The notes under the pieces are model-generated. The model did no database searches, was not told the DNA's origin, and was given only the letters and a program-made list of their open reading frames with translations. Of a stretch of 64,000 nucleotides of DNA, positions 1 to 11,653 are shown in pieces (the stretch's first letter is position 1; the number at the start of each line of letters is the position of its first letter). Source of the stretch: Immersiella caudata (lineage: Eukaryota; Ascomycota; Sordariomycetes; Sordariales; Lasiosphaeriaceae); NCBI GenBank assembly GCA_030512335.1, contig JAULSU010000005.1:3720001-3784000 (forward strand), given 5' to 3'. Both the position numbers and the translations under genes were made by a program.

Positions 1-828
1 CTTTCAGCCTTTGCGTCGACGAAAGGCCCTTACTCCGACGTTCCCCGGCGTGGCTTCCCTTGGGCAAGACATCGAGAAAACAATGTGCTGGGCAGCAGCG
101 GAAGTGCAAACGATTGCGCGATTAGCTGTGGTGCGGAAAGCTAGCCGCTGCTTGGGATCGGGGACACGCTCGCGGCAGAAGCGTTCCCGCGCGAAAACGA
201 TGGGGATAAGGTGCGAGACGGGTGCGAGACCTTCACAGACAGCACGGCAGAGGTCCCTGACGGAACGAAATACGCCCTGCAACGTATGAGGTACATGGGA
301 ACCGACCTTTCAACACACCCACGCAGAGGTTCCCTGCATGCGGCCTTGGGACCTCTTCGGCGACGGTACACCACACCCCTACACTCAGCCCAGGCTGCAG
401 GAAACAGGCGAAAGGTACTTGTGAAAATCGTACCTCGTCGCTTCTCGTGGGTTGCCCAAACCACACCCCTCCCCCCCCAGGCAATCTGCAAAGCTGTCGT
501 GTACCTCGACCTCTGGGATCCCTGCATCATGGGCCCCAGAAGGCGTGCCTTAGGGGAGAGGTACATACCAGGCAGGGGAAACCAAGTGGATGCAAGCACC
601 ACGCCTCCCTCCCACCTCCCCTCGGATACCAAAGGGCTTTGGATATATAACAGAAGCCTCCCATCCGCCCTCACCACCACCCAGTCTACCCCGTCTCGAT
701 CTCCAAGTCGGCAGCCAGCATCAGACCTTCTCAAGACTCCAACTTCTTGTCCCACACTACCTCTGGGATCTGACTACATAGTCTTGTTGTTCCATCCCAT
801 CCAGAGGCACACACAAACCGTCTTCACC
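1..828. other. Upstream region of the bZIP gene, no gene seen
   Basis: No reading frame here has the third-position G/C bias of the coding genes in the window. The open frames on both strands are rich in Arg, Ser and Pro and look like noise. The right part is pyrimidine-rich, as is common in fungal promoters and 5' leaders, and holds a TATA-like element. I read it as promoter and 5' leader of the bZIP gene. Confidence 0.6.
643..650 (+). promoter_or_regulatory. TATA-like element of the bZIP gene
   Basis: An ATATATAA-type element lies about 180 bp upstream of the bZIP start codon, followed by pyrimidine-rich leader sequence. The position suits a fungal TATA box with a leader of roughly 100-150 nt. 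The call rests on sequence and position only. Confidence 0.4.
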
Positions 829-1889
829 ATGTTCGCCCTATCTCAACAGACATTTGCGTATGCCACGCAAGCACCACCAGTACCGCGGCAATTCTCCACA
901 CACGGCACCAGCAGCGCCTTCAGCAGCTCGGCAAACCCAGACGAGGACTGGACCAAGATCTCGGACCTCGCTGAGCGCCGGAGGATACAGAACCGAATTG
1001 CCCAGCGCAACTACCGTAGGTAGCCCTTTGGGTCCCGGTCTTGCTAGGGAAGCGATGGGAAGGTCACAAGTTCCTAACATTGGCGTCGCAGGCAAGAAGC
1101 TCAAGAAGCGTCTGGAAGACCTTGAGAGGCGGGCCGGCAGCTCCGATGGAGCCTCTTCGGGCGGCGAAAAGTCGAGCTCAGCGGTCAAGAGCGGCACCAA
1201 GCGCACCCAGCAGCAGCCCAAGGCGCAGAAACCGGCTCCCGCGGCTCCCATGAAGCAGCAAGTGCAGGGACAGTTCACGCCGCCCATGCACCACGATGAC
1301 GAGTACCTCTTCCCTCCTTCCTACCACAACGAGCGCGAGCGATCCCACACGCCACCAATGTTCGCCTACTCGGCCTACCCACCACCCCCGGAGGAGATGC
1401 TTCTCCCGCCCTACAGCGCCGCGGTGCAAGGGTACCGGCCCCACGAGACGTACTCCGAGTACCTCACACCACAACCGGTGCCGGTGACTCTGCCCTCCAT
1501 GACGCACTTCAGCGATGCCATCAAGCGGGAGTCGACGGGCTACGCCGCCGAGGACAACCTCCCCTACATGAGCTACAACAGCTACCTCCCTGGTGTCGAC
1601 ATGAGCGCCGCCCACCCTTCGCCTTACGACCATATGCCTCATGTGAGTTCCTCGCGCAGCCCAGCTCTCCCAAACACTCAGCACCATCCAAGCCATCATC
1701 ACCGTGCCCGAGATCACCGATAGAGAATGTCCCCGAACCGATTGCTGATGGGTGTGCGGAATACAGACTCCTCCTCTGTCACACTCTTATGACCACTCGG
1801 CCAACTGTTCGGACTCCGGAAGCTACGAGTACCCAACAACGCCGTTGTCAATGCCGGGCTCTCCCGGTTTGGTCCAACAGCAGATCTAA
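829..1889 (+). CDS. bZIP transcription factor, fungal AP-1-like type
   Basis: Three exons: 829-1015, 1092-1642 and 1767-1889, giving 286 residues. A basic leucine-zipper transcription factor should act in the nucleus and bind DNA as a dimer. The basic region (about residues 40-75) reads DWTKISDLAERRRIQNRIAQ, then RNYRKK and LEDLERR after the first intron. Asn and Arg in NRIAQRNYR are the DNA-contacting positions. Intron 1 interrupts an Arg codon in the basic region (donor GTAGGT, acceptor CAG), and skipping it meets a stop at once. The rest is low complexity, rich in Pro, Ser, Tyr and His, with YPTTPLSMPGSPG near the C terminus. The zipper is short after the basic region. Intron 2 (1643-1766) was set by GTGAGT, ACAG and frame continuity. 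The paralogue group cannot be fixed by eye, so no symbol is given. Confidence 0.85.
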
Positions 1890-4800
1890 AGGGAGAAGAA
1901 AAATGATGGAGATTTTGGTCTCTTTTTCGGACTTATTTTTACTCTTCTTGTCACGAACTTTGATGTCTGTGGAATGGGATTTTGGGCGGCATCCAACGGA
2001 TCTTTGGAGTCGCAAGCATATAAATGAGGCGCAAAGCTACGGAGTAGTCGGAGTCACGGCGCGGTCCCCCCGCGAGGGTTTGGCTTATTGTCTTTTAGGG
2101 AATGGGACGTGGGATCCCCTTGGTTTATTTTCCCCCTGCTTTGGAGAGCCTGATCATGGGAGCTACCAAGACGAAGATGGGGAAGAGATGGTTTTGCTGC
2201 TCTCAGCGAACAGGGAACGAATCTTCAGTACTTAGCTAGATATCTCAACACCCATAGTTGATGAGAAGGAACAGAAAGCAAATATCATCCAAACCACAGC
2301 TCAGCAAAACCATGCCAAAGTGAACTCAGGAATCTCGTCAACGATCAGAACGCTACGATTCCCCCACCGCAATTACCACCACCCAAACAAACTCGACGGA
2401 ACCCCCCGTCCATCGCACGCCATCACCTTTAACAAGCCTAACACTCCATATGTACCGACTAACTCGCCTTTGTGCCCCCTCCCCCAGAATTAGCATAACC
2501 TACCTACTTTGATCCAGACATCTCACAGTGTGCACTTTGTCGCTCGGCTACTTACATACACACAATACACCCAATCCTGCAAAAACGCCAAGTGAGTTCA
2601 GCGCCTTAAACTCCGCCAACTCCACTCCATCTGGCCCACCCTCGATCCCAAAGTTCCGTTGCCCTCCCATGTGCGCTCCCATACTCCGACCCTCCCGAAC
2701 GGTCGAACCACCTCCACCAAGCCAACACACCGCACCCAACAAACAGCCACTTAGGTCGAGTACCTACCACAGGCAATCCCGGACTTTAGCTTTTTGGCCC
2801 CTCTGTTAGCTGCGATCCAGTCCTCGATGTCCCAGCAGGACATTATGCAGCGCCCAAAACCCGCCTGGTCCGCCCGGCGTCCGAAGGTTCCCGCCATGTC
2901 CCCTCTCCCCCCTCCTCCCCACCCCTGGGCGGAAATTAGAGAGCATCGAACGGTGGACAGACGAGATTGACGACTAACTAAACCCGAACTTACAGGACGG
3001 CAGGCACCAACGAGCAAGACACACAAGCTCCGCGCAGGAAGGCTGAGCTGAGTTGGCTCCGACCTGGCTCATGCTCCCATGGGAGGGCGTCCCGCCCTTC
3101 CAGTTGGGCTTTAGAACTTCTATAAGTAAGCAATGGACAATGGGAACTTTGCAAGCTGCGTGGATGCGATCTTCCTTAGGGAGGACCGAGGATACGTCAG
3201 GATGGGTTTGAAGTGTCATCGTTCTTCCTGCTGCCCCTGCAGCACGAGATACCTCACCGGGAGTGAGTCGAAGCAGGTAGGTACCTTACCTCAGGTAGGA
3301 AGCCCATCGCCTTGGTGTTTACCACGTCGACAGCGACGAGGAGCAATTAAGAATCTGACAAAGAACCCTCCTCCCACCACCCCTCGCCGATGGAAAGTCC
3401 CCCACGGGCAAGCTGACAAGGGTAAACGGGTAAGAACGCAAGTCAGAAAAGGCAGCAAAAAAGCAAAAGAAAACGCCATCCATAAGATCCAGGTTGCTCC
3501 TCCTCCAAGCTTCGCACTGGAATTTCGACGCGCCCCAACCATCGACAATCCGCACCCGCAGCTGTTACCTTGTCGATCCCATCATCCATCGTCCCCTGAC
3601 CGTATTGAAAACGATCCTGCCGCCGATGGTGCACACTCCACACCATCATGCGTCCTGCTGGGCAGGGCAGATTTTCGGCCAAATTGATCTTGCCCCTGCC
3701 CACAAAATGCGAGCTCTTCCTCTTCCACAGAGTGGGTGGGTACGAACCAGAGAAAGAAGAGGGTACCCCATACCAGCGCGAGAACCTGCCCGTCCACCCG
3801 GGTTGCATGCGGAACAAATTCCGAGCCAAGACCTCGCAAAAAAGCAGCAGCGCCGTCGCACTCCTCTTGATTGAGTGGTTCTTGGACAACAACCCAAAAG
3901 AAGCCCGCCAAAGAAGCCGACGATTTTGGCAGCAAATCGCACGCGGCCCCAGACAGCCGGGCGGCAGTGTCCAAAGTGCGTGCTTTGCTCCTTCACACCT
4001 CCTCCCACGGCATGGGGTGAACTCGGGTGGGGCCAAAACGAAGACGACCACCGCCTCCCCATCGAAGGAGCGTGTTCCTAGTTTCGCAGGTATGGTACCA
4101 TGCATATGGGATTGTTTCTTGTTCTCCGTGAAGGACGATGGTGGTGGTGACAGTCGGTCCGTTGAACCGAGCCCGCCAACCAACCCGAAACAACACACGC
4201 CAGCACGCCAATGGTACCAGCGGGCTTAAGATAGTTGTATAGAAGAGGGGAACGCATCGAGGCTATCAGGTTGGCGGCTTCCACTTACTTCCGTGCCTGT
4301 GTGCGGTGTGTATTTCGGGATGCGGATGCGAAGCTGGTTGGTGATCTGTCGTTTTTTCGCTGCTGGTCTTCTTCCAGCTTGATGCCCGTGCCCTCAACCT
4401 GCAGATGCAGTTGTTTGTATTTGTATTTTCCCCGGACACCGCGCTTGCGTACATTTTTTTAATTATTGTTCATCCCGACCACGAGGGGGCCGGGAACGAC
4501 ACCCAGATCTCAAACTGCAAGGCGGTTCTTCGCGCGTGCTCCTGACACAAGTCGTTGGCATCAACTGAGCGCCGGGCTGTCTCCCGGTACCACAGAAACT
4601 GCCTGTCCAAGAAGGGTGTGGGAGAAGACCCAGTAGGTTGTGTAACCCTTCGCAAGTGCCACAGACGCCTATCAATATAGCCTATGGGCGATCGATTGGT
4701 GTTCGTCGAGGGAGTGAAGCCCAGATTGGGGGCCGAAAAAGACCGAGCCAGGCCAAGCTGCCAAGACCCCAAGTTCAACCTGCCATGCGTGGATTTCGAC

Positions 4801-7243
4801 GGTGCCTCCAACAGCCACCTGGTGGAACAGCTCTGGCTAGTTTTGCTTCTGTGGGGTCTTTGCTATTTCTGCAACCAGAACGTTGACCAGACTGGCACGC
4901 ACAACGACTGGTCTCCTCTCGGATCATGGGAGCGCGGTGCGGTGAAGCTTGAGCCCCCTGCTCCCATCCAATGTCACAGCCTTGCGACACTGCGCGGTCC
5001 TCATGCACAAAGACCACGAGTTGCCCTGGGGTTGATCGCTTGGGCACCGAACTGGGGTTGGGATTGCTTGGAGTCCAAGGCTCCTGCCCAGACCAGGGCC
5101 TGGACCGGAAAAGGGGCTTGTGGCTGGAGAGCGAGTGTTGGAAGAGAGCCGAGCCGCGCTCGCACCCCAGGCATCACTATTCTCAATGCCCACATTCGCT
5201 TGTTGGGCCTCGCTCTCGAGATGGCTCAGGTTGGCGGCAGATGCCGTAGCAGCTGCTGGTGGTGAACGCGGGAATCTCAAATACACCCGGGAGCGTGAGA
5301 CATAACGACAAAGTACCTGGCCTCTGCCGAGCAAAGACAAGGCGTTGTTGATCAGATTGATGAAAGGGCAAGATCGCAGGATCGAAAACGGTTTGGGATT
5401 GGAACTTCGTGGACGAATTACCGACCGGGCCGGCAGCCCTCGGAGCTATCGTGATCGAATTCGGCAAGTCTCGAGATGGCGTGAACGGGACAGGGACCCA
5501 GGGGGGCCAAAACAACCCATGCTTCGTCTATGCTTGCGCGCGCCCACAGTCTTTCGTGGGCTAAATGGCAGATTTAGAAATTTGGAAGCGCTCGACGTGG
5601 CGGTGCTCCCAATCTCGAGATCTTGGAAGAGTGGCAGCTTGCGTTGTCTTCAATGCCTACTGCGTACACCGAGACTGCCGTCAGTTGGCAGAACTATGAG
5701 GTCTGAGCGACATCAACCTTGCCAGGGCGGAGTCGGATTGTTGAAGGAACGTCAAAGCTCCGCTCGTGAGGGCAAGCACGGGCCCGGAGCTGGCGCCGTG
5801 GCCTCTGATTGGACACATCCAAGCCCCCAGGTTATCAACGTTTCAATGCTAGGGCCTACGAGCGCCAGAAACAGGGCATATCTTTCGAGAGATCGCTACC
5901 TGGGATGTTGCAAAATCTTCAGACGACCAGCCTCCCAGCCGTCTACACCGGCCCGGGAAATCAAGCCCCAGGTCTTGTTGTTTCTCAGGGGGGATCGCAG
6001 ATTTTCCTGCATTTTCCCAGGCGTCGGGATGAGTTCATGGGGGGGATGTGCGCGTGTGCAAAATTACCACGAATATTCACCATTTCTATCCACTCTTTGC
6101 GGGTGGCCTGCCAACCGCATCTTGAACGGCAAACGAGATACCGTCGCTTCTAGAGTGTACGTGACATTGGAGCGGTATGCAGGGCTAAAGTTCGGACTCT
6201 TGAAAGAACCGTCGGATGTCGGAGGATTTGCCGTGCGGCTTCGGAGCTGTTGTGCTATGTTTCCGGAGTTAGGGTCTGCGGAAACGGGATTCGGTCTTCC
6301 AAATCAACCGTTTCTATTGTTGAACCAAGCAAGATCCTGCGGCCAAGGCCACCGCACTCGACCCCTCAGCCGGAGGGGGACACGAAGCGTACATGAAGGG
6401 TAGCAGGAAGAGGTCAAAGGAAGCCAACCACTCGAGGTGCATCCGACGTGCAGCCGCGCAAAGTTGCGATTAGATGTCTCCCACTTGGGGCCATGGCTTC
6501 TCGCACTTAGCGGATAGTGCCTAGCGTTTGGCGAGACCGAATGCGAAGCTGGCGGTCGACGACTATGCGACAAACACGTTGCAAGCGTGTTGTTTGAGTA
6601 CCCTGAATTGGTTGTGCCCGTTTCAACAACCATGCTTGCTCTCGCCCAGCGTTTCGTCCCATCTGCTTCAGGTGCGTGACGAAGGATTCCCAGAAGCCCG
6701 TCAGTGACCAACCCTCCGTTTTCATGCACTCACCTCCCTGTGGGAGATTGAGGGGTTCAAACGGAGGGAACAATTGATGCCTGAGCAGGAGGAGCATTTT
6801 GGATAGGGGCTTGGATGGAAGATGCATCGTCTCCCGTGATACTAGTGTTGCGTGGGCAGCGCGGCAGTCAGGCACTCATGGTAGGCGCCAAGACTGTAAA
6901 GGTTGCCCAGTCGATTTGTCTTGGCGATTGCCCCCGCATCTCGGGTTGCCAGCGCCAGCGCTATGGTTCAGCCCTACGGGCTTACTCACCCTCTGCCGCC
7001 CTTGCCTGCGAACGCGAACACGAAGTAAGCCGCCGCTCTTTGCAGAGGGTGCAGTGGGAAGGCGCATCTTATCTGACGAAAACTCGGTTGCAACTGCTTT
7101 CAGTACCGGAAGCGAGACTTTGAGACCAAAACTTACGTGGGCTAAGACGGCCCGGGCCTCGGTACAACGACGTCCCAAAGAGCCGCACCGATTCTATAGC
7201 CAACAACTCTTGTACCGTCGCATACATACTCGCTCTAGCAATA
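1890..7243. other. 5.35 kb gene-poor interval
   Basis: No convincing gene lies here. The longest open frame (5345-6403, plus) opens with TTG, is rich in Arg, Ser and Cys, lacks third-position G/C bias and has no recognisable motif, so I treat it as chance. Pyrimidine-rich tracts occur around 2640-2940. Short AGGTACCT-like and ATGGTACCAT palindromic words occur near 3280 and 4095. The interval should hold the bZIP 3' UTR and the promoter of the CIA30-domain gene. The remainder may be regulatory, non-coding RNA or decayed repeat. Confidence 0.5.
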
Positions 7244-8441
7244 ATGGCTAGCCCAGAGGGCCGCACCTTTGCCGAGCTGCAGGCTGCGGACAATCGGTGC
7301 CTGGACATCTTCGGCGGTTGCGACCCTATGAGGCGCCTGTTAGTGACATCACGTCACCCCCAGACCCCCACCCCGCCAGCATCTCAACTCCAAATACCCC
7401 GGCGAAGTGATCGCCCATGAGAAGCTGAGAAACCACTGACGTTTGTTTCACACCGCAGGGTCTGGGATACTTCGAATTTCACCGCCCAAACCGACCAGTC
7501 CCGTGGTGGAAGGAGCACCGCAAGGCTGGACCAAGACGACAATGACCAAACATTCGTGATGTTCACTGGCTGTACGGTGTATCCCATTCCCTGGAAGCAA
7601 GTGAAGAGACTGCTAACAACCTCAACAGCCCTTGATCCTAGAGCCCTCGACCCTCCAGCGGCGTTTGCCGCGATGCGGACGGTTGAGACTTGGATCGCCC
7701 CCAACCTCGCAGCGGTATGTCCACATGCCTAGGCATTAGAATTCGCAGTCTTCTTGAGAGCTGACGTATGTTCTCAGTATGATGCCTTGATCGTGGACGT
7801 CAAAGAGTCCGATGGGAAGGACTACACCATGTGAGTGAAAGTTGGAGCGGGTTTTTTCTGAACTGTCCTTTTCTGGTGCCCGGGGGGCAGTAGCTCTGTC
7901 GGGGGTTCTAGATAACAGAAATACCCTAGAAAGGAGATAGCGAGCTAATACTCGGCGCAGCGTGGTTAAGGACACCCCATTAGAACGGCGCCCTGACGGT
8001 CGGCTGGCAAGTACAGTATCATGGGAGTATGACTTCAACTTGCGCAGTAACCTTAAGGGGAGTGGAAGGATGATACTGCGCTTTACAGAATTCAAGCCGT
8101 TTTTCCGGGGTAAGGAGATGGAAAATGCGCCAGAGATGAAATGGGACAACATCAAGAGTATAAGTATCATGTGCCGAAGGTGAGTCTCATGGCTTGATCA
8201 GGCTGCTCCCGAGACTCATATAATCGCGCGTCACAGTCATTTTGGGAACCAGGAGGGCGACTTCACGATGCACATCTATTCTATCTCCGCTTACAGGTAT
8301 CGCGACCTCAGCCCGGAACCAGCAGAGGATAAAATCATCAGGGGGCCGTCGAGCCGCAGGAAACGTTTCATCCAGCGGGTGCGGCAGTCTTTCGACGAAA
8401 GTTTTCGGCCGAAGTCATCGTCAAAGGCAGTGCCAAGGTAA
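7244..8441 (+). CDS. CIA30-domain protein (complex I intermediate-associated protein 30 family)
   Basis: Six exons: 7244-7338, 7459-7571, 7629-7714, 7778-7830, 7961-8179 and 8237-8441, giving 256 residues. The domain spans most of the chain. FGGCDP and QSRGGRST lie near the N terminus, then FTGSLDPRAL, YDALIVDVKESDGKDYTI, a WEYDFN segment, FTEFKPFFRGKEM, MKWDNIKSISIM and EGDFTMHIYSI. These follow the beta-strand order of the CIA30 family, a galactose-binding-like fold known from a complex I assembly factor. The C terminus is basic and Ser/Arg-rich (SSRRKR, SSSKAVPR). No mitochondrial presequence is visible, so this may be the second fungal CIA30-like family rather than the assembly factor. 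Donors are GTTAGT, GTACGG, GTATGT, GTGAGT and GTGAGT. A GCTAAC branch point supports intron 2. Confidence 0.82.
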
Positions 8442-9141
8442 TCTGATCCGTGCCGGGTGTAGGCATAAGAGGTAGCTGCCAGTGGCCATGAGTAGAGGGC
8501 AATTACGACAGCGAGACGACACAGGACCTATATCCTGAGCCGCTGGTGGTGAAAGCGATGGTTTGATTATGACTAGAAGGGTATTTTATGGAAGGCATAT
8601 AGCGATGCTCAGTTTCCGAAAACAGTGTTAGAAAAGAACCCAAGATTCCACACACACCACTGCAGGCCAACAGGATACACGCCCCATTTACTTAATCCAT
8701 CTTCGAGGTCCAACATTTGATTTGCTGTCGCTCCGGTTGCCAGAATAGCACACTTGTCACCGTCCACGTACGTTCCAGCTAGGAGGCATGCAGCGACATC
8801 GCGGCCTGACAGACGTCCTTGAAGAGTTGCCGACAGTTGTCTCATCTGTAGCCTCCATCGTCAGTAGCGAGAATTCAAGTGGGCGACCAACCCCAATGTT
8901 TATTTCAGGGGTAGCTTACTCGCTTACGCATACCCCTATTCAACATCCATTTCTTCCCACACCGGTGACACCAAACGGATAGCGGGCTCATTGTAACATA
9001 AGAAATCAGGCGCCTCAACCGGTCGACACACATCCGAATTACCACCAATCATGGGCCTAATACTTTTCAATTTCTCTCCGAACTTTACACAACATTCTTT
9101 TACATATGCTGCTGCAAATCACATGCCTCCTGCACCCGCAC
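8442..9141. other. Convergent 3' intergenic region
   Basis: This lies between the 3' ends of the CIA30-domain gene (plus) and the lactonizing enzyme gene (minus). It should contain both 3' UTRs and poly(A) sites. No coding frame or RNA gene is apparent. Confidence 0.6.
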
Positions 9142-10378
9142 TCAGTCATACCAGATAGCATTCATCCCGAAGCCGGGCTCCGGAATCCGCACCCTTGCCA
9201 CGCGGTGCAAGAACTCATCCTTCCAGCGATACATTTCGACCCAGCCCTCCTGGTCATCCGTAATAGCAAGCCACTCGTCGCTCCAGTCACATGGGGCAAC
9301 GGCGTTGCTGTGACCGCCGCTGGTGGGTGTGGGGTTCAAGCACAGCTGCTTCTCGATGCTGCCGCAATCGCGAAGGCGGAAGGCAGCAACGTAGCCGGTG
9401 AGCTCGAACTTGTTGGCACGGGATGAGGCAAAGAGGTACTTTCCGCTCATTGTGAGGGCGCAGACGTCGGCGCGGTACAGGCCCTTGCCGGTGGCCTGGT
9501 CCCGGTCGGGGATGCCAGGGGGGATGAGCGGGAAGCTGTGATGTGTGTAGACGGGCATGTGAGTCGCCAGGTCGATGACGTACTCGCAGATGCGATTGCC
9601 CGCCTCCATGAGGGCGTACAGGTAGTTGCCCGTCGGGTGCATGGCGACCCAACGCGGGTGGTCGCCCGGGTCCGGGGCGTCAACGCTGCCGATGAGCTCC
9701 ACCTCGCCCGAGGGGAGCTTGCGGTGTGCCCAGAGCTTGTTGGCGGTCAGGTCAGCCGAGTAGAGATACGTCTCGGTGGGATCGAAGACCATGCCGTGAA
9801 TGCCCGTGTTCTTCTGGTACGGGTAGTTCTGGATGTTCTTGTCGAGAGCGCCCGACTCCGACACGGAAAAGACGTTGCCATAGCCGGCGTGCTTGTAGAA
9901 GGGGTTGCAGTACACGGCATAAGGAGGCTGCTTTGCGGGCAAGAGGAAAATGGCACGCGTGTTCGTCTCGGAGCTGTTTGCCTGGGCTGCATGCGCCAAT
10001 TCGTCGTTAGCTGGCGGTTGGGTTGTTTGCGATCAGGGGCAAATTGTATTGGACGACGTACGGTCGCCGCCCATGGGATGCGACGCCTCGTGGACGATCT
10101 CAGTCGGGCTCTTGACGGCGAAACTGTTCCATTTCTTCATGGCCGAACCATACAGGTTCTTCTTGGCATGCTGCGTCCGTTGTCAGCGCGAAAAGGGCTG
10201 CTGATGGCACAAAACAGAGGCAAATTCATACGTCAAAGGCCATCCATGATATCGGCTCGTCATGGGGGATTTCCGTTTTCTTGACCAGCTTGAGCGTGAG
10301 GTTTTCGTCGTCGAACTGGACTGTGAAGATGGCGCCGGGCGGGGTCCAAGTCCCGATCATCAAGTGGTGGAGGGGCAT
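9142..10378 (-). CDS. 3-carboxy-cis,cis-muconate lactonizing enzyme (fungal beta-propeller type)
   Basis: Minus-strand exons 10378-10232, 10170-10062 and 9986-9142 give 366 residues. The enzyme converts 3-carboxy-cis,cis-muconate to 3-carboxymuconolactone (EC 5.5.1.5) in the protocatechuate branch of the beta-ketoadipate pathway, in the cytosol. The N terminus MPLHHLMIGTWTPPGAIF and blocks such as TGIHGMVFDPTETYLYSAD, DPGDHPRWVAMHPTGNYLY, SGGHSNAV and EPGFGMNAIWYD match the Neurospora enzyme as I know the family. This type is a seven-bladed propeller unrelated to bacterial cycloisomerases. The length is the family's usual one. Introns are 10171-10231 (GTATGA) and 9987-10061 (GTACGT, with a GCTAAC branch point). 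It is divergent from the dioxygenase gene that could make its substrate. Other fungal members are labelled 6-phosphogluconolactonase-like, but the match here is much closer to the lactonizing enzyme. Confidence 0.93.
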
Positions 10379-11653
10379 CTTGCTGCTGGAATGACGTCGG
10401 TGGGATTTGAATTTGCCGACAGTCCGAGGAAACAGAGCCTCGACCAGACGGCGACGACCGTGAAGGGAGAAAGCAGGCGGGACCAGCAAAGAAATCATAC
10501 GATGGTCCTCATGGCCGCTGGCCCGAAGCAATTGGGTTTGTATCGTAATTCCTCCCCCCCGCCCGCTGCCCGCGTCAGGCCGCGTTTCGCTTGGACTCCA
10601 TCGCATCCGTCGCCGGTCGCGCTCCCTGCCGATGCCCCTCCGATGTTCCAGTCTGGAGGAGCCCTCCAGCGCCCTCCTCGGTATTTAGCTGTGGGGTTGT
10701 TTGGGGTGCTCGTGGGTCCGCCCCCGGGTCTGAGCCTCTGAGGTGCTGACTGGCCAGGGGTCGGGAGCCGTGGCGGTAGATGGAGGTTGCGCTTCGGCCT
10801 GCGGGCGGAATTTCTCACCTGTGGCAGATGCAACGGGAGCCGCGTGCCCGCAAAACCTTGTTCCCACGAAGCGTCCCAACCGGGTAAAGGCTCACCCCAA
10901 GCTCCCGGCCCTGGCTCGCGCGCTGGACTGGATCTAGCTGTCTAGCCGTCTCGCTTACATTGTCCTCCCGCTGACAGGTTCCTTTCGCTGCGATTGCGCA
11001 CCGCGTTCCGTGGTTTCCCCACGACAAAGGGGCCCGCCTGGGCAAGAAAACCGGGGACTTTGCGAAGCGTCGAGACCGGCGTGGTGAGCTCCACGACTCA
11101 GGACGCCCCAATTGCCAAGCGCAGGAACGCCGTCACGCCGACAGGCCGGATCGTTGTTCGACTGGTCGCCCTCCCCATGCATGCAAGCTGTGAGAAAAAA
11201 AAAGAGGGAGGGCCTGGCGGAAGCAATCGGTGAATCGGCTTCGGGACGGGTCCTGCTTGGAGACACTGGTCCCGTTTGCCGGATCATGGTCCGCAGGGCT
11301 AAATTTCTCCCGCCTCACCTCCTCTTCGATCCCCACTCCCGCAATGCTGGAGTTGGGGACGGGCAAGCTGCCGTGACGTCCGTCCGATTGAATGGTGGCG
11401 GGGAAAATGACACCACTCAAACCGAGTGAATTTCACAGTGCATCGTGACGCCGAGAGTTGAGGTGAGTCGTTGTATTTAACCTAGAGAGCATCCAGCTCT
11501 CCTGCTGCTTTGTTCCTTCTCCAGTATTCCAGTCCAATCGTCGCCCTCCACTTCCTGCTTGTCAGCCCGAACGAGGACTTCTCTTCTCCTCCATTGGCCT
11601 GTTTCTTGCTATCTACACGAAGCCACTCCTTTCGTCTTCCCCAAGACATCACA
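10379..11653. promoter_or_regulatory. Shared divergent promoter of the aromatic-catabolism pair
   Basis: This 1.27 kb sits head-to-head between the lactonizing enzyme (leftward) and the dioxygenase (rightward). It is rich in G/C, with several GTGGGG/CTGGGG-like words of the type bound by fungal carbon-catabolite repressors. A TTGTATTTAA TATA-like element at 11471-11480 lies about 175 bp before the dioxygenase start. Co-regulation is inferred from the arrangement, and no specific inducer-binding site was identified. Confidence 0.5.

Noticed and set aside
5345..6403. 352-codon plus-strand open frame in the gene-poor interval
   Set aside because: It starts at TTG, is rich in Arg, Ser and Cys, has no third-position G/C bias and no recognisable motif. 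It looks like a chance frame in G/C-rich DNA.
9538..10284. 248-codon plus-strand frame opposite the lactonizing enzyme
   Set aside because: It is the antisense shadow of the lactonizing enzyme gene; it also spans that gene's introns.
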